From contig JBHIFI010000024.1 in NCBI GenBank assembly GCA_046761005.1, positions 1 to 29,413 of the forward strand: 29,413 bases of DNA, given 5' to 3'. The notes below the pieces were generated by a model. The model was not told the origin of the DNA. It was given only the letters and a program-made list of their open reading frames with translations, and made no database searches. This DNA comes from JAGMCJ01 sp046761005 (GTDB lineage Archaea > Thermoplasmatota > Thermoplasmata > RBG-16-68-12 > JAGMCJ01). This document shows, piece by piece, positions 21,595 through 29,413 of the stretch; the stretch's first letter is position 1, and every line of letters starts with the position of its first letter. The position numbers and the translations under genes are program-made.

Positions 21595-24500
21595 ATCTCG
21601 CTCTCTCGAAGCGATTCGCCTATTTCTTCTGGGATTGTCTCCTCACCCTCATCCTTCTTTCTTCTTGCCAGCCATATGATCAAAAGAACCACAATGAGGA
21701 TGATTAAGATGATGAGAAGAATTATCCACGTGTAGTCGGCTGGGGGTCTAATCGTCGTTCCAGACGCTTCATTGGAATCCTCAGATTCCAATCCTCGAGA
21801 ATTCACCGCTCTAACAACATAGTAATAGGTCTTACCGTCTCCTAGATTCTCATCGACGAAGTAGGTCTCGATGATGGGCTGAGGATTTACTATCACTTTT
21901 CCCGACTCTGTCATCCTATAGACGTTGTATCCTCTTAGATCCGTCAATAATGAGCCATCATCATTCCTCGTGGGAGCATCCCACTCCAAGCGAAGCGCTC
22001 CTCTTCTATCGGCAGTCACGGTGAGATTCTCTGGCGGGAGTGGTCTCGTCTCATACACATCGGTCATGTAGACGGTACTTCTGGCTTCGTTGCCGCTAGT
22101 GTCCCTGGCCCAGAAGAAGTATGTCAGCGTCCCTGCGTCGGTCTGACCCTCTAATACGCGGAAGTACACATCCCCGCTCAGCAAATCCATGGTCTCATTA
22201 TGAACGACACCATCGACATCTACATAATTCAGCCTTACACTCTCAAGGAGATAATTGTCGGTAACGGTTACGGTCAGGTTCATGGGCACTTCCACAAGCA
22301 ACGAGACTATCGGTTCATGAGCGAAGATGGGAGGCGTTGAGTCAATTACATTGAATGTTCCAAATGAGGAGTTCCACTTGCTGGAGGAATCCCTTGCCCA
22401 AATGAGAAAAGAGTAGACTCCCAGCTGGTCATAGCTCCTGTTGAGATAGAAGAAGTCGCCAGCTGCTGGATTCATGCTATCATTTGTGGCGGATGAGTCT
22501 GGCCATGTGACATTGACTGCTACCAGCTGCAAGCCGTAGTCATCCCTCACCATTGCGGAGATGTTGACGTAGCCATAAACCTCCTGAGGACTTGGATTAG
22601 CATCGAGACTAGTAATCTCTGGCGGATCGTCATCAAGCACAATGTCGACGTCATAGACCAATGTCCGGTTCTCATTCCCCGATGTGTCGTTTGCCCAGAT
22701 GAAGTAGGTAATGATTCCAGCGGAGCCTTGAGCGGGCACTGAATAGCTGTAGTTCGTTCCATCTGGCGAGGTCATGGTCACGTTGTATGCTATGGAATTC
22801 ACATCCGTGTAGTTAAGGCAAACACTGTCCAATTCGTAGTTGTCCGTAACAATCGCCTCTATCGACAGAGGTGAGAAAGCAGACCATGATGAGATTGGAG
22901 CATGAGATATCTGTGGGGTGGTCCGGTCCTCCACGAGGAAGCTTCCGAACGTCCCGTTCCAATTATCGCTCGTATCGTTCGCCCATATCCAGAAATCAAA
23001 GGGTCCCAGACTCGAATAGGCCCTCACATCGTAATACTTCCCACTAATCGCGTCGTATTGCATGGAGAAATTCCCCACGCCTGAAATGTCTATCCATACA
23101 CCATAGAGCATATAGTTGTCTTGAACAAGAACGGAGATGTTTACATTCTCAAGCACTTCTGGGGAGGGCGGAACGACAGTCAAATTGTCAAGCGTAGGCC
23201 TTGTTGTGTCCCCGATCTCAAATTGCCCAACGGATGAATTCACGTTCCCGCTCGAGTCCGTCGCCCATATCGTGAAGGTGTGGATTCCGACCTCATCGTA
23301 GCTCCTATCCAGATAGTACCTCCCCGAAACGCTGTCAAAAGGCATGGAGACGTTCGAATCCCCTGAGGGTCCCGAAACGTTCAAGTTAACGAGTCCGACG
23401 GAGAAGTCATCGGTTATGTTGGCTGAGACGTTCACGTTAAAGTGAACCTCTTGCGGTGAAGGTATCGCTTGCACGTCTGTTATCTCTGGCGGAAGAATAT
23501 CAGAGATAGGAGCAGTTCTGAAGCTCCAAGAATATGTGGAGACCAAGGCATTTCCAGGATCAGAATCGTCCTTCGCCTGGATTGTGAAATTGGCGGTATA
23601 CCAATTGTCTCCAGCAAGGTCGGAGTCTGGATCGAAGACGAAGGTATCACTTATCCAGCTGACCTGTCCCGGGACGGGCAACCATGTGGAGTTGTCGAAA
23701 AGCTGGAAAGACGATTCCGTAGCACTTTGATTCATTGCTTCGCTCCATGTTGCCTGAACATTGGTGTTTCTGGCAATGTCGCTCTCTCCGTTTGAGGGAT
23801 TTGTGGATAGAATCGCCGGGCGAGTTGAGTCAATCTCGAATCGCTCACTTGCATTCACAGCAAGCAAGGCGCCCTCGTCGACGACCGCGATTTCTATCAC
23901 AACATCAGTTGCATCGATAGAGTCCACATTCCAATCATAGGTGAAAGGTGGAGAAGCGATTCCACTCGGCGTAAGTGCAACAATAGGCCCGGAACCTGCA
24001 CTCGATGTGTAATTCAAGTAGACATCAAGATTCTCGGTTTGAGTGAGGTCGTCTGCCATCATCCACTCAATTGTGTGAATCGTGTTTCCCGTCCAACTTT
24101 CTGTCCCTGTAGGAGCCAAAACAGAACACGAGGGAGGCGTGTTTATCACCAACGTGGTGAAGTTCCATTGGTACGCGCTCAATAGAGAATTCCCCGGGTC
24201 GGAATCATCTTTGGCTCCCGTTCCAATGACGATTTCATATAACTGTCCTTGTGAGAAACTATCGTGAGATCCAGTCAGTGTATCATTGGGATAAGTTGTT
24301 GAGCTCCATATCCATGACCAACCGCCCGGTTCTGGAGTGACTGTAATGTAGGAATCTGGTGAGGATGTATTCATAGACTCGTCAAAGGTTATTGTGATAT
24401 TCTGGTCCAATGCCACATCGCTCTGACCGTCAGAAGGAACCGTTGAAAGAATTTCAGGGCTCTTCGAATCTATGATGGGAACGAGTTCTTCATCGTAGCC

Positions 24501-27098
24501 CACATATCCATCCGTATCGACGACCGTTATGTTTATCGTAACGTCAGTGGCATTCAGGAATGGCGTTGTCCATGTGTAGCTATTCGGGTTTGGTCCGCCA
24601 AATATCGGTCCTGCAATCGCTCCCCCACTCAACCCGCTATCATACGAGTAGTTGATGTAAACTCTCAAGAGACTGTTCTCGTCCTCGAGGTCGTTCATAT
24701 TCCAAGTTATGTTATGGTCGCTGTTTCCGCTCCAATCCTGCGTCCCGTCTGGTGCAATGATGTTGACAATAGGAGCCGAAATCAATTGAATAAGCAGTTT
24801 CCAAACTGATACTCCACTGTCATTTGTTGCACCAATCTCAAGAAGACCATCATTGTCGACATCGCCGAGTGCTATCCCCCAATATTGACCCGTAGTAGGT
24901 AGATTGGGAAGCGATGCATCAGTCCACAACATAGATCCGCCACTACCACCATTGCCTTTTCTTACTTCTATGCCACCAGTTCGATTCGCATATACGATGT
25001 CAAGATTCCCGTCAAGGTCGATGTCGCCGAATTCTACGCCTGCGTACCCGTTTGTTGTAGGCAATCCTGAAGATTGATCCGTCCAGTCGACGCTGCCGCC
25101 CGCTCCGCCGTCGCTCGTGTAGACCTTCATCATCGTACCGGGAGTGAATCCTGCAAGACCGGCATCCAAATTTCCATCATGGTTCACATCGGCCAGTGCA
25201 GCGCCGAGATACACGCCAGTTGTTGGTATTCCTGGGCTTTGCATAGTCCAGTTTCCTGTACCATCACCAAGCCAAAATCTTGTCTCCACACTGCCGCTCA
25301 TTGATGTCGAAATTAGATCAACGTTTCCGTCATGATTGATATCTCCTAGAGCGACATCGTCGTAGCCGTTGGTTTCGGAAGGACCTGTATTCACGCTCCA
25401 GCCACCTGACCCATTGCCTAGATACACATACACATATCGGTTCGCGTTGAAATCACATGTGATTATGTCATCGTTACCGTCATGGTTAACATCTAGAACT
25501 TCTACCCCCCCACCGATGGGTGTTGATGACGGTACTGGGGTTTCAGTCCATGAGCCTGTACCGTCCCCGTACCACACTTTTACTGCGGCGCCACCGCCTC
25601 CATTCATGGCACCGATTAAGTCTAACCTTCCATCATGATTGACATCAGCAAATCGCAAACCATTGTAATTTCCATCTATAGGCAAACCAGTGGATGCTGA
25701 CGTCCATGTTCCCGAACCATCGCCTGCCCACACCCTCACCCCAAGATTCTCTGCGCTCGATGCCGCTATATCCAATTTCCCGTCGTTATCAACGTCACCA
25801 AAGATGACATCGTACCATTTGTTGTTGTTGGGCAAACCTGATGAGATTGAAGCATAGCCTGTGATTGTGAAGTCAGGGCGCTCGTTTTGCCAAATCTGCA
25901 CGCCACTGCTCAAACTGGTAACGAAGTCCACCTTCCCGTCATTGTTGAAGTCCCCTGCGTCCACATCAATGTAGTTTCCCGTCGGTAGACCGTTCGACAC
26001 CTCCGTCCAGTCCATACTTCCTCCGGCCCCGCCATCTCCCAGCCAAACTCTGAGACCACCGCCCTGATAGTGCGCAGCCAAAATGTCAAGGTCGCCATCG
26101 TTGTCTATGTCCTGCAGTGAGACACCGAGAAATTCTGCACTCGTTACATCAAGACCAGAAGAATTCTCCGTCCAAGCCATGGAACCTCCAGCCCCACCGT
26201 TGCCGAGCCAAACCCTCACACCATTCCCTGAGTAGAAGGCGGTCGACACTATGTCCAGATTCCCGTCATTGTTCACATCTCCGAGGTCCACATTCGCGTA
26301 GGACTCCGAGAGAGGCAAACCAGTTCCCGTGTAGGCATCCGTCCAGAGTGAATCAGGACCCGTCAGCCCGTTTCCGGTCCAAGCTTTTATTCCGGCGGCA
26401 TTGTCGGCACACACAATGTCGGGCTTTCCGTCATGGTTGATGTCGCCAACGGACACACCCCAGAAATTCCCCGAGGCTGGCAGACCTACTGAGGAATCTG
26501 TCCAAACGATGTTCCCGCCGACGCCCCCGTCTCCCGTCCATACACGGACTCCTGATGGTGTTCCGGCGACTATATCCATTTTGCCGTCAAGATTGACATC
26601 TGCTGCAGTCAGTGCGTTCCAATTGCCTGGAGTGGTGTCAGCGGTCCAGGACATCGATCCACCCTCACCTCCGTTACCCAGGTACACCTCAGGCCCAGCG
26701 ATATCGAGCTTGCCGTCGTTATTGAAATCCGCGAAGGTGATGTCCACGGTCGGACCAAACACTGGAAGACCGCTTGACTCCTCTGCGAAGTTTCCCAATC
26801 CATCCCCAACATACACATGCATCCCGCCATTTTGGGCAGCTACGTCCAATTTCCCGTCGTTGTTAACATCTCCGAAATAGACACCATAGTATTCCCCAAC
26901 AGTTGGAAGTCCGCCCGTTACAGGAATCCAGTTGATTTCGAAATCATTCGTCCCCCGAGGACTTGTGTCATCCGATAAGCCGCCTAAGGAGGCGGAGGAA
27001 GTTGTCAGCAGTGTAGTTCCCATTAGTAGACCAAAGACTGCAAGTGCGAACGATTTCTCTAGGCTGCCCCAACATATTAAGCACGAATTTCTGTCCAT
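21576..27098 (-). CDS. Giant membrane-anchored surface protein with two FG-GAP propellers, Ig-like and FN3 domains
   Basis: This 1840-residue protein starts with a hydrophobic segment (about 15-37, SFALAVFGLLMGTTLL) that serves as a secretion signal. Residues 66-408 and 425-770 each hold seven FG-GAP/VCBS repeats with the calcium-binding core D-x-N-x-DG-x-x-D (for example DVNNDGKLD at 77), so two seven-bladed beta-propellers are likely. Then follow two Big_5-type Ig domains (EILSTVPSDGQSDVALDQNI; AILSTNPSNGESDIARNTNV), each after an immunoglobulin-like linker, five or six further Ig-like repeats (about 1190-1690) and a fibronectin type III domain (PPENLTVTADRRGALRLEWD). A transmembrane helix (WIILLIILIILIVVLLIIW) precedes the basic LARRKK and an acidic tail. 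Many N-glycosylation sequons suit an archaeal S-layer or adhesin. GGGAG precedes ATG 27098, and a TATA box lies about 120 bases upstream. Confidence 0.9.
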   Translation of the reverse strand: MDRNSCLICWGSLEKSFALAVFGLLMGTTLLTTSSASLGGLSDDTSPRGTNDFEINWIPVTGGLPTVGEYYGVYFGDVNNDGKLDVAAQNGGMHVYVGDGLGNFAEESSGLPVFGPTVDITFADFNNDGKLDIAGPEVYLGNGGEGGSMSWTADTTPGNWNALTAADVNLDGKMDIVAGTPSGVRVWTGDGGVGGNIVWTDSSVGLPASGNFWGVSVGDINHDGKPDIVCADNAAGIKAWTGNGLTGPDSLWTDAYTGTGLPLSESYANVDLGDVNNDGNLDIVSTAFYSGNGVRVWLGNGGAGGSMAWTENSSGLDVTSAEFLGVSLQDIDNDGDLDILAAHYQGGGLRVWLGDGGAGGSMDWTEVSNGLPTGNYIDVDAGDFNNDGKVDFVTSLSSGVQIWQNERPDFTITGYASISSGLPNNNKWYDVIFGDVDNDGKLDIAASSAENLGVRVWAGDGSGTWTSASTGLPIDGNYNGLRFADVNHDGRLDLIGAMNGGGGAAVKVWYGDGTGSWTETPVPSSTPIGGGVEVLDVNHDGNDDIITCDFNANRYVYVYLGNGSGGWSVNTGPSETNGYDDVALGDINHDGNVDLISTSMSGSVETRFWLGDGTGNWTMQSPGIPTTGVYLGAALADVNHDGNLDAGLAGFTPGTMMKVYTSDGGAGGSVDWTDQSSGLPTTNGYAGVEFGDIDLDGNLDIVYANRTGGIEVRKGNGGSGGSMLWTDASLPNLPTTGQYWGIALGDVDNDGLLEIGATNDSGVSVWKLLIQLISAPIVNIIAPDGTQDWSGNSDHNITWNMNDLEDENSLLRVYINYSYDSGLSGGAIAGPIFGGPNPNSYTWTTPFLNATDVTINITVVDTDGYVGYDEELVPIIDSKSPEILSTVPSDGQSDVALDQNITITFDESMNTSSPDSYITVTPEPGGWSWIWSSTTYPNDTLTGSHDSFSQGQLYEIVIGTGAKDDSDPGNSLLSAYQWNFTTLVINTPPSCSVLAPTGTESWTGNTIHTIEWMMADDLTQTENLDVYLNYTSSAGSGPIVALTPSGIASPPFTYDWNVDSIDATDVVIEIAVVDEGALLAVNASERFEIDSTRPAILSTNPSNGESDIARNTNVQATWSEAMNQSATESSFQLFDNSTWLPVPGQVSWISDTFVFDPDSDLAGDNWYTANFTIQAKDDSDPGNALVSTYSWSFRTAPISDILPPEITDVQAIPSPQEVHFNVNVSANITDDFSVGLVNLNVSGPSGDSNVSMPFDSVSGRYYLDRSYDEVGIHTFTIWATDSSGNVNSSVGQFEIGDTTRPTLDNLTVVPPSPEVLENVNISVLVQDNYMLYGVWIDISGVGNFSMQYDAISGKYYDVRAYSSLGPFDFWIWANDTSDNWNGTFGSFLVEDRTTPQISHAPISSWSAFSPLSIEAIVTDNYELDSVCLNYTDVNSIAYNVTMTSPDGTNYSYSVPAQGSAGIITYFIWANDTSGNENRTLVYDVDIVLDDDPPEITSLDANPSPQEVYGYVNISAMVRDDYGLQLVAVNVTWPDSSATNDSMNPAAGDFFYLNRSYDQLGVYSFLIWARDSSSKWNSSFGTFNVIDSTPPIFAHEPIVSLLVEVPMNLTVTVTDNYLLESVRLNYVDVDGVVHNETMDLLSGDVYFRVLEGQTDAGTLTYFFWARDTSGNEARSTVYMTDVYETRPLPPENLTVTADRRGALRLEWDAPTRNDDGSLLTDLRGYNVYRMTESGKVIVNPQPIIETYFVDENLGDGKTYYYVVRAVNSRGLESEDSNEASGTTIRPPADYTWIILLIILIILIVVLLIIWLARRKKDEGEETIPEEIGESLRESEIQSEQR

Positions 27099-27488
27099 TC
27101 TATCTCTCCCTCAGAACTTATGGAATTCCTTCCAATCGACTACGATTCTTCTCTGCCCATCTGCATCCCACAGATCGGCCTTTCTGATAGCTGGAAGCAA
27201 ATCAACACATAAGGCTGTATTTAACTGTTTTTGGCAGGTTAGTCCTCATTGATTCTTGGTTGTTCAGATAGTCCAGGGGCAACGGAACAGGGCACTCACC
27301 TCTCTCGTTGGACCCGATTCACTGGCCGGGAACTCGAGAGAAGGTCTCTCTTCGATGCGTTCTCCCTCCATCAGGCAATTCGAAGGCTTCGCTTCTTGCC
27401 TGTTTCCAGACCCTCTTGAGTCGGTCATCGAATACGAAAGAGAATGCCCAGCCCATCAGCTCCTCGTGATGGAGAACTCTACGGCGTG
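27099..27488. other. Intergenic region between the two surface-protein genes
   Basis: It holds the promoter and about 97-base leader of the FG-GAP gene and the 3' region of the PQQ-repeat gene. CAGGCAA (27372-27378) and TTGCCTG (27396-27402) form a seven-pair stem that could mark the 3' end of the PQQ-repeat message. The open plus-strand frame (27256-27849) is a shadow of that gene. Confidence 0.5.
27217..27225 (-). promoter_or_regulatory. TATA box of the FG-GAP surface-protein gene
   Basis: On the minus strand the site is GTTAAATAC, identical in its core to the acylphosphatase gene promoter. Transcription near 27195 would give a leader of about 97 bases, unusually long for this window. Confidence 0.5.
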
Positions 27489-29413
27489 CTATAGATTGCG
27501 GATGCTCCAGGTTGTGTCACTTTCTACTCTCACCCAATACCCAAAACCTGGCTGCAATGTGTCACTGTCACCGAGAATCTCCAGGAAGTGTGGGCTCACC
27601 AAGGAGTCGAATCCTTCGACCCTATCTGCCCCCACTTGTGCTTTCAAATCCATGACTCTGAAGGAGGAGTCAAAAGACGGAAATCCAACCAGATTCCATC
27701 CAGCTTTCAAATCGACTCTCGTTTCAGTGGGGACTAGCCCCGCAATTGTGAGGTCGCCTTCGCTTGTTATATCAATCCACAATGCCATCCTGTGGTCGAC
27801 ACGATTGAGATCGCTGTATCCCTTGAAAGGAGCAAACGTCTTCCAATAGTCCACATAATCATATGCTTCATAGCGCCATGCAAGGTTAAAGTCGATTGTT
27901 TGAAGAACGGTTACCGGACTCTCATCGTATTGGACGAGAGGAATCGATATGAGATTCTTCCCAGCGAGCAAATGCCTTACGAACTTCGCCGCTTTGTTTG
28001 AGGGAACGCTCTCAACGATGCCATCACTTGCTGTCACATAATAGAAGTAGTTGTTCGAGTCACCATGACCGCATCCAATACAGGACCAGCTGTATTGAGC
28101 CGAGTTCGTAGCGACCACTGTATCCAGCAGAGAATATGGTCCGCCATATTGGCTCGAATCATATATGTAATAGAGAACGACATCATCATCACCCAATCCG
28201 TCGTCCGATGATCTATTCCACGTTATTCTCACATCATTCAAACCCGAGTCTTCCAGAACCGCACTAGTAATCTCAGGTTGCCCAGGCTGATTCATTGTCG
28301 TGAAAAGGAAAATGAGTTCATCTTTGTTGACCTCACCACCTATACCATCTTGGTCTTGGTCGAGCGGATTCCCAAAGATATCTGTCGCTATCGTATTGAA
28401 GGTCACCCAATAAGTGGTACTGAAATCTAGGTCCATCGACGGATTGAAGATTGAGGTGTTAGTACCTGGTTGATGGGTGAAAATACCATCGGAGGCAAAC
28501 CAGGTTGTAGAGCCGTCCGTGTAGCTAAAGGAATCTTCCACGGAAGTCCAGTCCATGGATTCGCTCCAGGTCACAACAAAATCTGTATCGATGGGAACGT
28601 TGGAAGCGGTTGGCGACCAGCTTATTGCGAAAGGAGGTATGATATCTCCGGGCGAACCGAAGCAATAAATTCTGCCGCCTCCACCGTGTGTGCCCACGTA
28701 GACTTTGCCATCAGAAACAGCTGGAGAGGAATCTACCGGACCGCCTGTTAGGTACCTCCAGTCGTACTGAGGGGTATCCATTACATCAAAAGAATATAGA
28801 TAACCGGACTTGGAACCAATGAAGAGTTTCCCAGAGGCTATTGCTGGGGAGGACCATGTTGCACCGATTGGGTATTGCCAAATCACGCTACCTCCCTGGG
28901 GATCGAGAGCGTACAGATTGCCATCCAGTGAGCCGATGAATACCTTGTCGTAGGCGATTGCAGCCGAGGAGAAAAAGCTCGTAGGCGCACCTGGATAGAA
29001 CTCCCAAACAAGGCTGAGATCCGTTGCACTCAGGCTGAAGAAGTGATTGGTCGGGCTGGTGAACGAATAGTAGCCGTTTCCCACATAGACCTTTCCCTCA
29101 AAGATAACGGGCGAACCATACATCGCATATCCCGTATTGAACTTGTTTTCTTCAGCCGCAATAGGCCCCGGTTGATCTATCGCAATCTGATATACCCATC
29201 CATCGCAGGCAGCTACGTACACATAACCGTTCCACACCGCCGGGGCTGCATAGAGACCGTAGTTGGCTCCCCCTGATGGTGATGTTTGAAATGTCCATAG
29301 AACCGTTCCGGTCTCCAGGTCGATACAATAGACTTTTCTGTTGCTGCCTCCAATGAAGACTTTTCCTTCAGCAATTGTCGGTGTCCCATCTCCCCAGTTG
29401 AGATTTCCCGTGT
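27489..29413 (-). CDS. Secreted PQQ-type beta-propeller protein with Big_5 and FN3 domains (5' end beyond window)
   Basis: About 640 residues are visible; the frame is open to the window edge, so the N-terminus and any signal peptide are missing. The first part holds PQQ-like propeller repeats with the usual G-x-[VLI]-[YF]-[AVG]-x-D pattern: AEGKVFIGGSNRKVYCIDLE, KVFIGSLDGNLYALDPQGG, KLFIGSKSGYLYSFD and KVYVGTHGGGGRIYCFG. A Big_5-type Ig domain follows (AISWSPTASNVPIDTDFVVT), then a DQDGIGGE calcium-loop-like stretch, an FN3 domain (PEITSAVLEDSGLNDVRITW) with a CIGC pair, and a C-terminal module (LLAGKNLISIPLVQYDESP, then KAGWNLVGFPS). No C-terminal membrane helix is present, unlike the downstream protein. 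It is probably extracellular and may form a surface complex with that protein. Enzymatic PQQ use is unlikely: the repeats are structural and archaeal examples are usually non-catalytic. Confidence 0.85.
   Translation of the reverse strand, partial: TGNLNWGDGTPTIAEGKVFIGGSNRKVYCIDLETGTVLWTFQTSPSGGANYGLYAAPAVWNGYVYVAACDGWVYQIAIDQPGPIAAEENKFNTGYAMYGSPVIFEGKVYVGNGYYSFTSPTNHFFSLSATDLSLVWEFYPGAPTSFFSSAAIAYDKVFIGSLDGNLYALDPQGGSVIWQYPIGATWSSPAIASGKLFIGSKSGYLYSFDVMDTPQYDWRYLTGGPVDSSPAVSDGKVYVGTHGGGGRIYCFGSPGDIIPPFAISWSPTASNVPIDTDFVVTWSESMDWTSVEDSFSYTDGSTTWFASDGIFTHQPGTNTSIFNPSMDLDFSTTYWVTFNTIATDIFGNPLDQDQDGIGGEVNKDELIFLFTTMNQPGQPEITSAVLEDSGLNDVRITWNRSSDDGLGDDDVVLYYIYDSSQYGGPYSLLDTVVATNSAQYSWSCIGCGHGDSNNYFYYVTASDGIVESVPSNKAAKFVRHLLAGKNLISIPLVQYDESPVTVLQTIDFNLAWRYEAYDYVDYWKTFAPFKGYSDLNRVDHRMALWIDITSEGDLTIAGLVPTETRVDLKAGWNLVGFPSFDSSFRVMDLKAQVGADRVEGFDSLVSPHFLEILGDSDTLQPGFGYWVRVESDTTWSIRNL

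Noticed and set aside
27256..27849. Plus-strand 197-codon frame
   Set aside because: It runs opposite to the C-terminal module of the PQQ-repeat protein and looks like a shadow.

Overview
This window looks archaeal, most likely a euryarchaeon in or near the Thermoplasmatota. The evidence is a tetraether lipid synthase (Tes) next to a geranylgeranyl reductase, an archaeal-type AspRS, an Hjc-like nuclease, CARF-HTH regulators, and many start codons lying about 25-30 bases behind an archaeal TATA element (short-leader or leaderless transcripts). GC content is mid-range. TTG is a frequent start codon, and TGA, TAG and TAA all serve as stops. The lineage call is an inference; no rRNA or tRNA gene was found.

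Layout. 1-1556: the end of a zinc-ribbon protein, a small RRM RNA-binding protein and an SlyD-like FKBP. 1880-3149 (minus): two tandem CARF-HTH regulators with no CRISPR array or cas gene in view. 3271-6452: a HAD phosphatase, a two-module ATPase and an HD phosphohydrolase. 6449-7366 (minus): thioredoxin reductase. 7521-9478: an ABC-2 exporter (ATPase and permease). 9479-10849 (minus): a dihydrolipoamide dehydrogenase-family flavoprotein. 10850-12319 is a poor-coding stretch with a RelB/RelE-type pair whose toxin has an in-frame TGA, plus other broken or very short genes. 12320-12907: an acylphosphatase-coiled-coil fusion. 13426-16367: a lipid operon of Tes, a 2[4Fe-4S] ferredoxin and geranylgeranyl reductase. 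16413-21594: AspRS, a YhhQ/VUT-type transporter, a double-ACT protein, QueA, a bacterial-type Tgt and a PD-(D/E)XK nuclease. 21576-29413 (minus): two large surface proteins, one with two seven-repeat FG-GAP propellers, Ig/FN3 domains and a C-terminal membrane anchor, and one with PQQ-type repeats that runs off the window.

How the genes fit together. Three points stand out. (1) The ATPase at 3868-5694 reads as a catalytically dead MCM-helicase AAA+ module fused to an intact CDC48/SpoVK-like AAA module. (2) YhhQ, QueA and a Tgt with bacterial active-site and zinc residues form a queuosine-type salvage and modification set, where an archaeon would be expected to make archaeosine. (3) Tes, ferredoxin and GGR are translationally coupled, so tetraether bond formation, lipid saturation and a shared electron donor appear to be made together.
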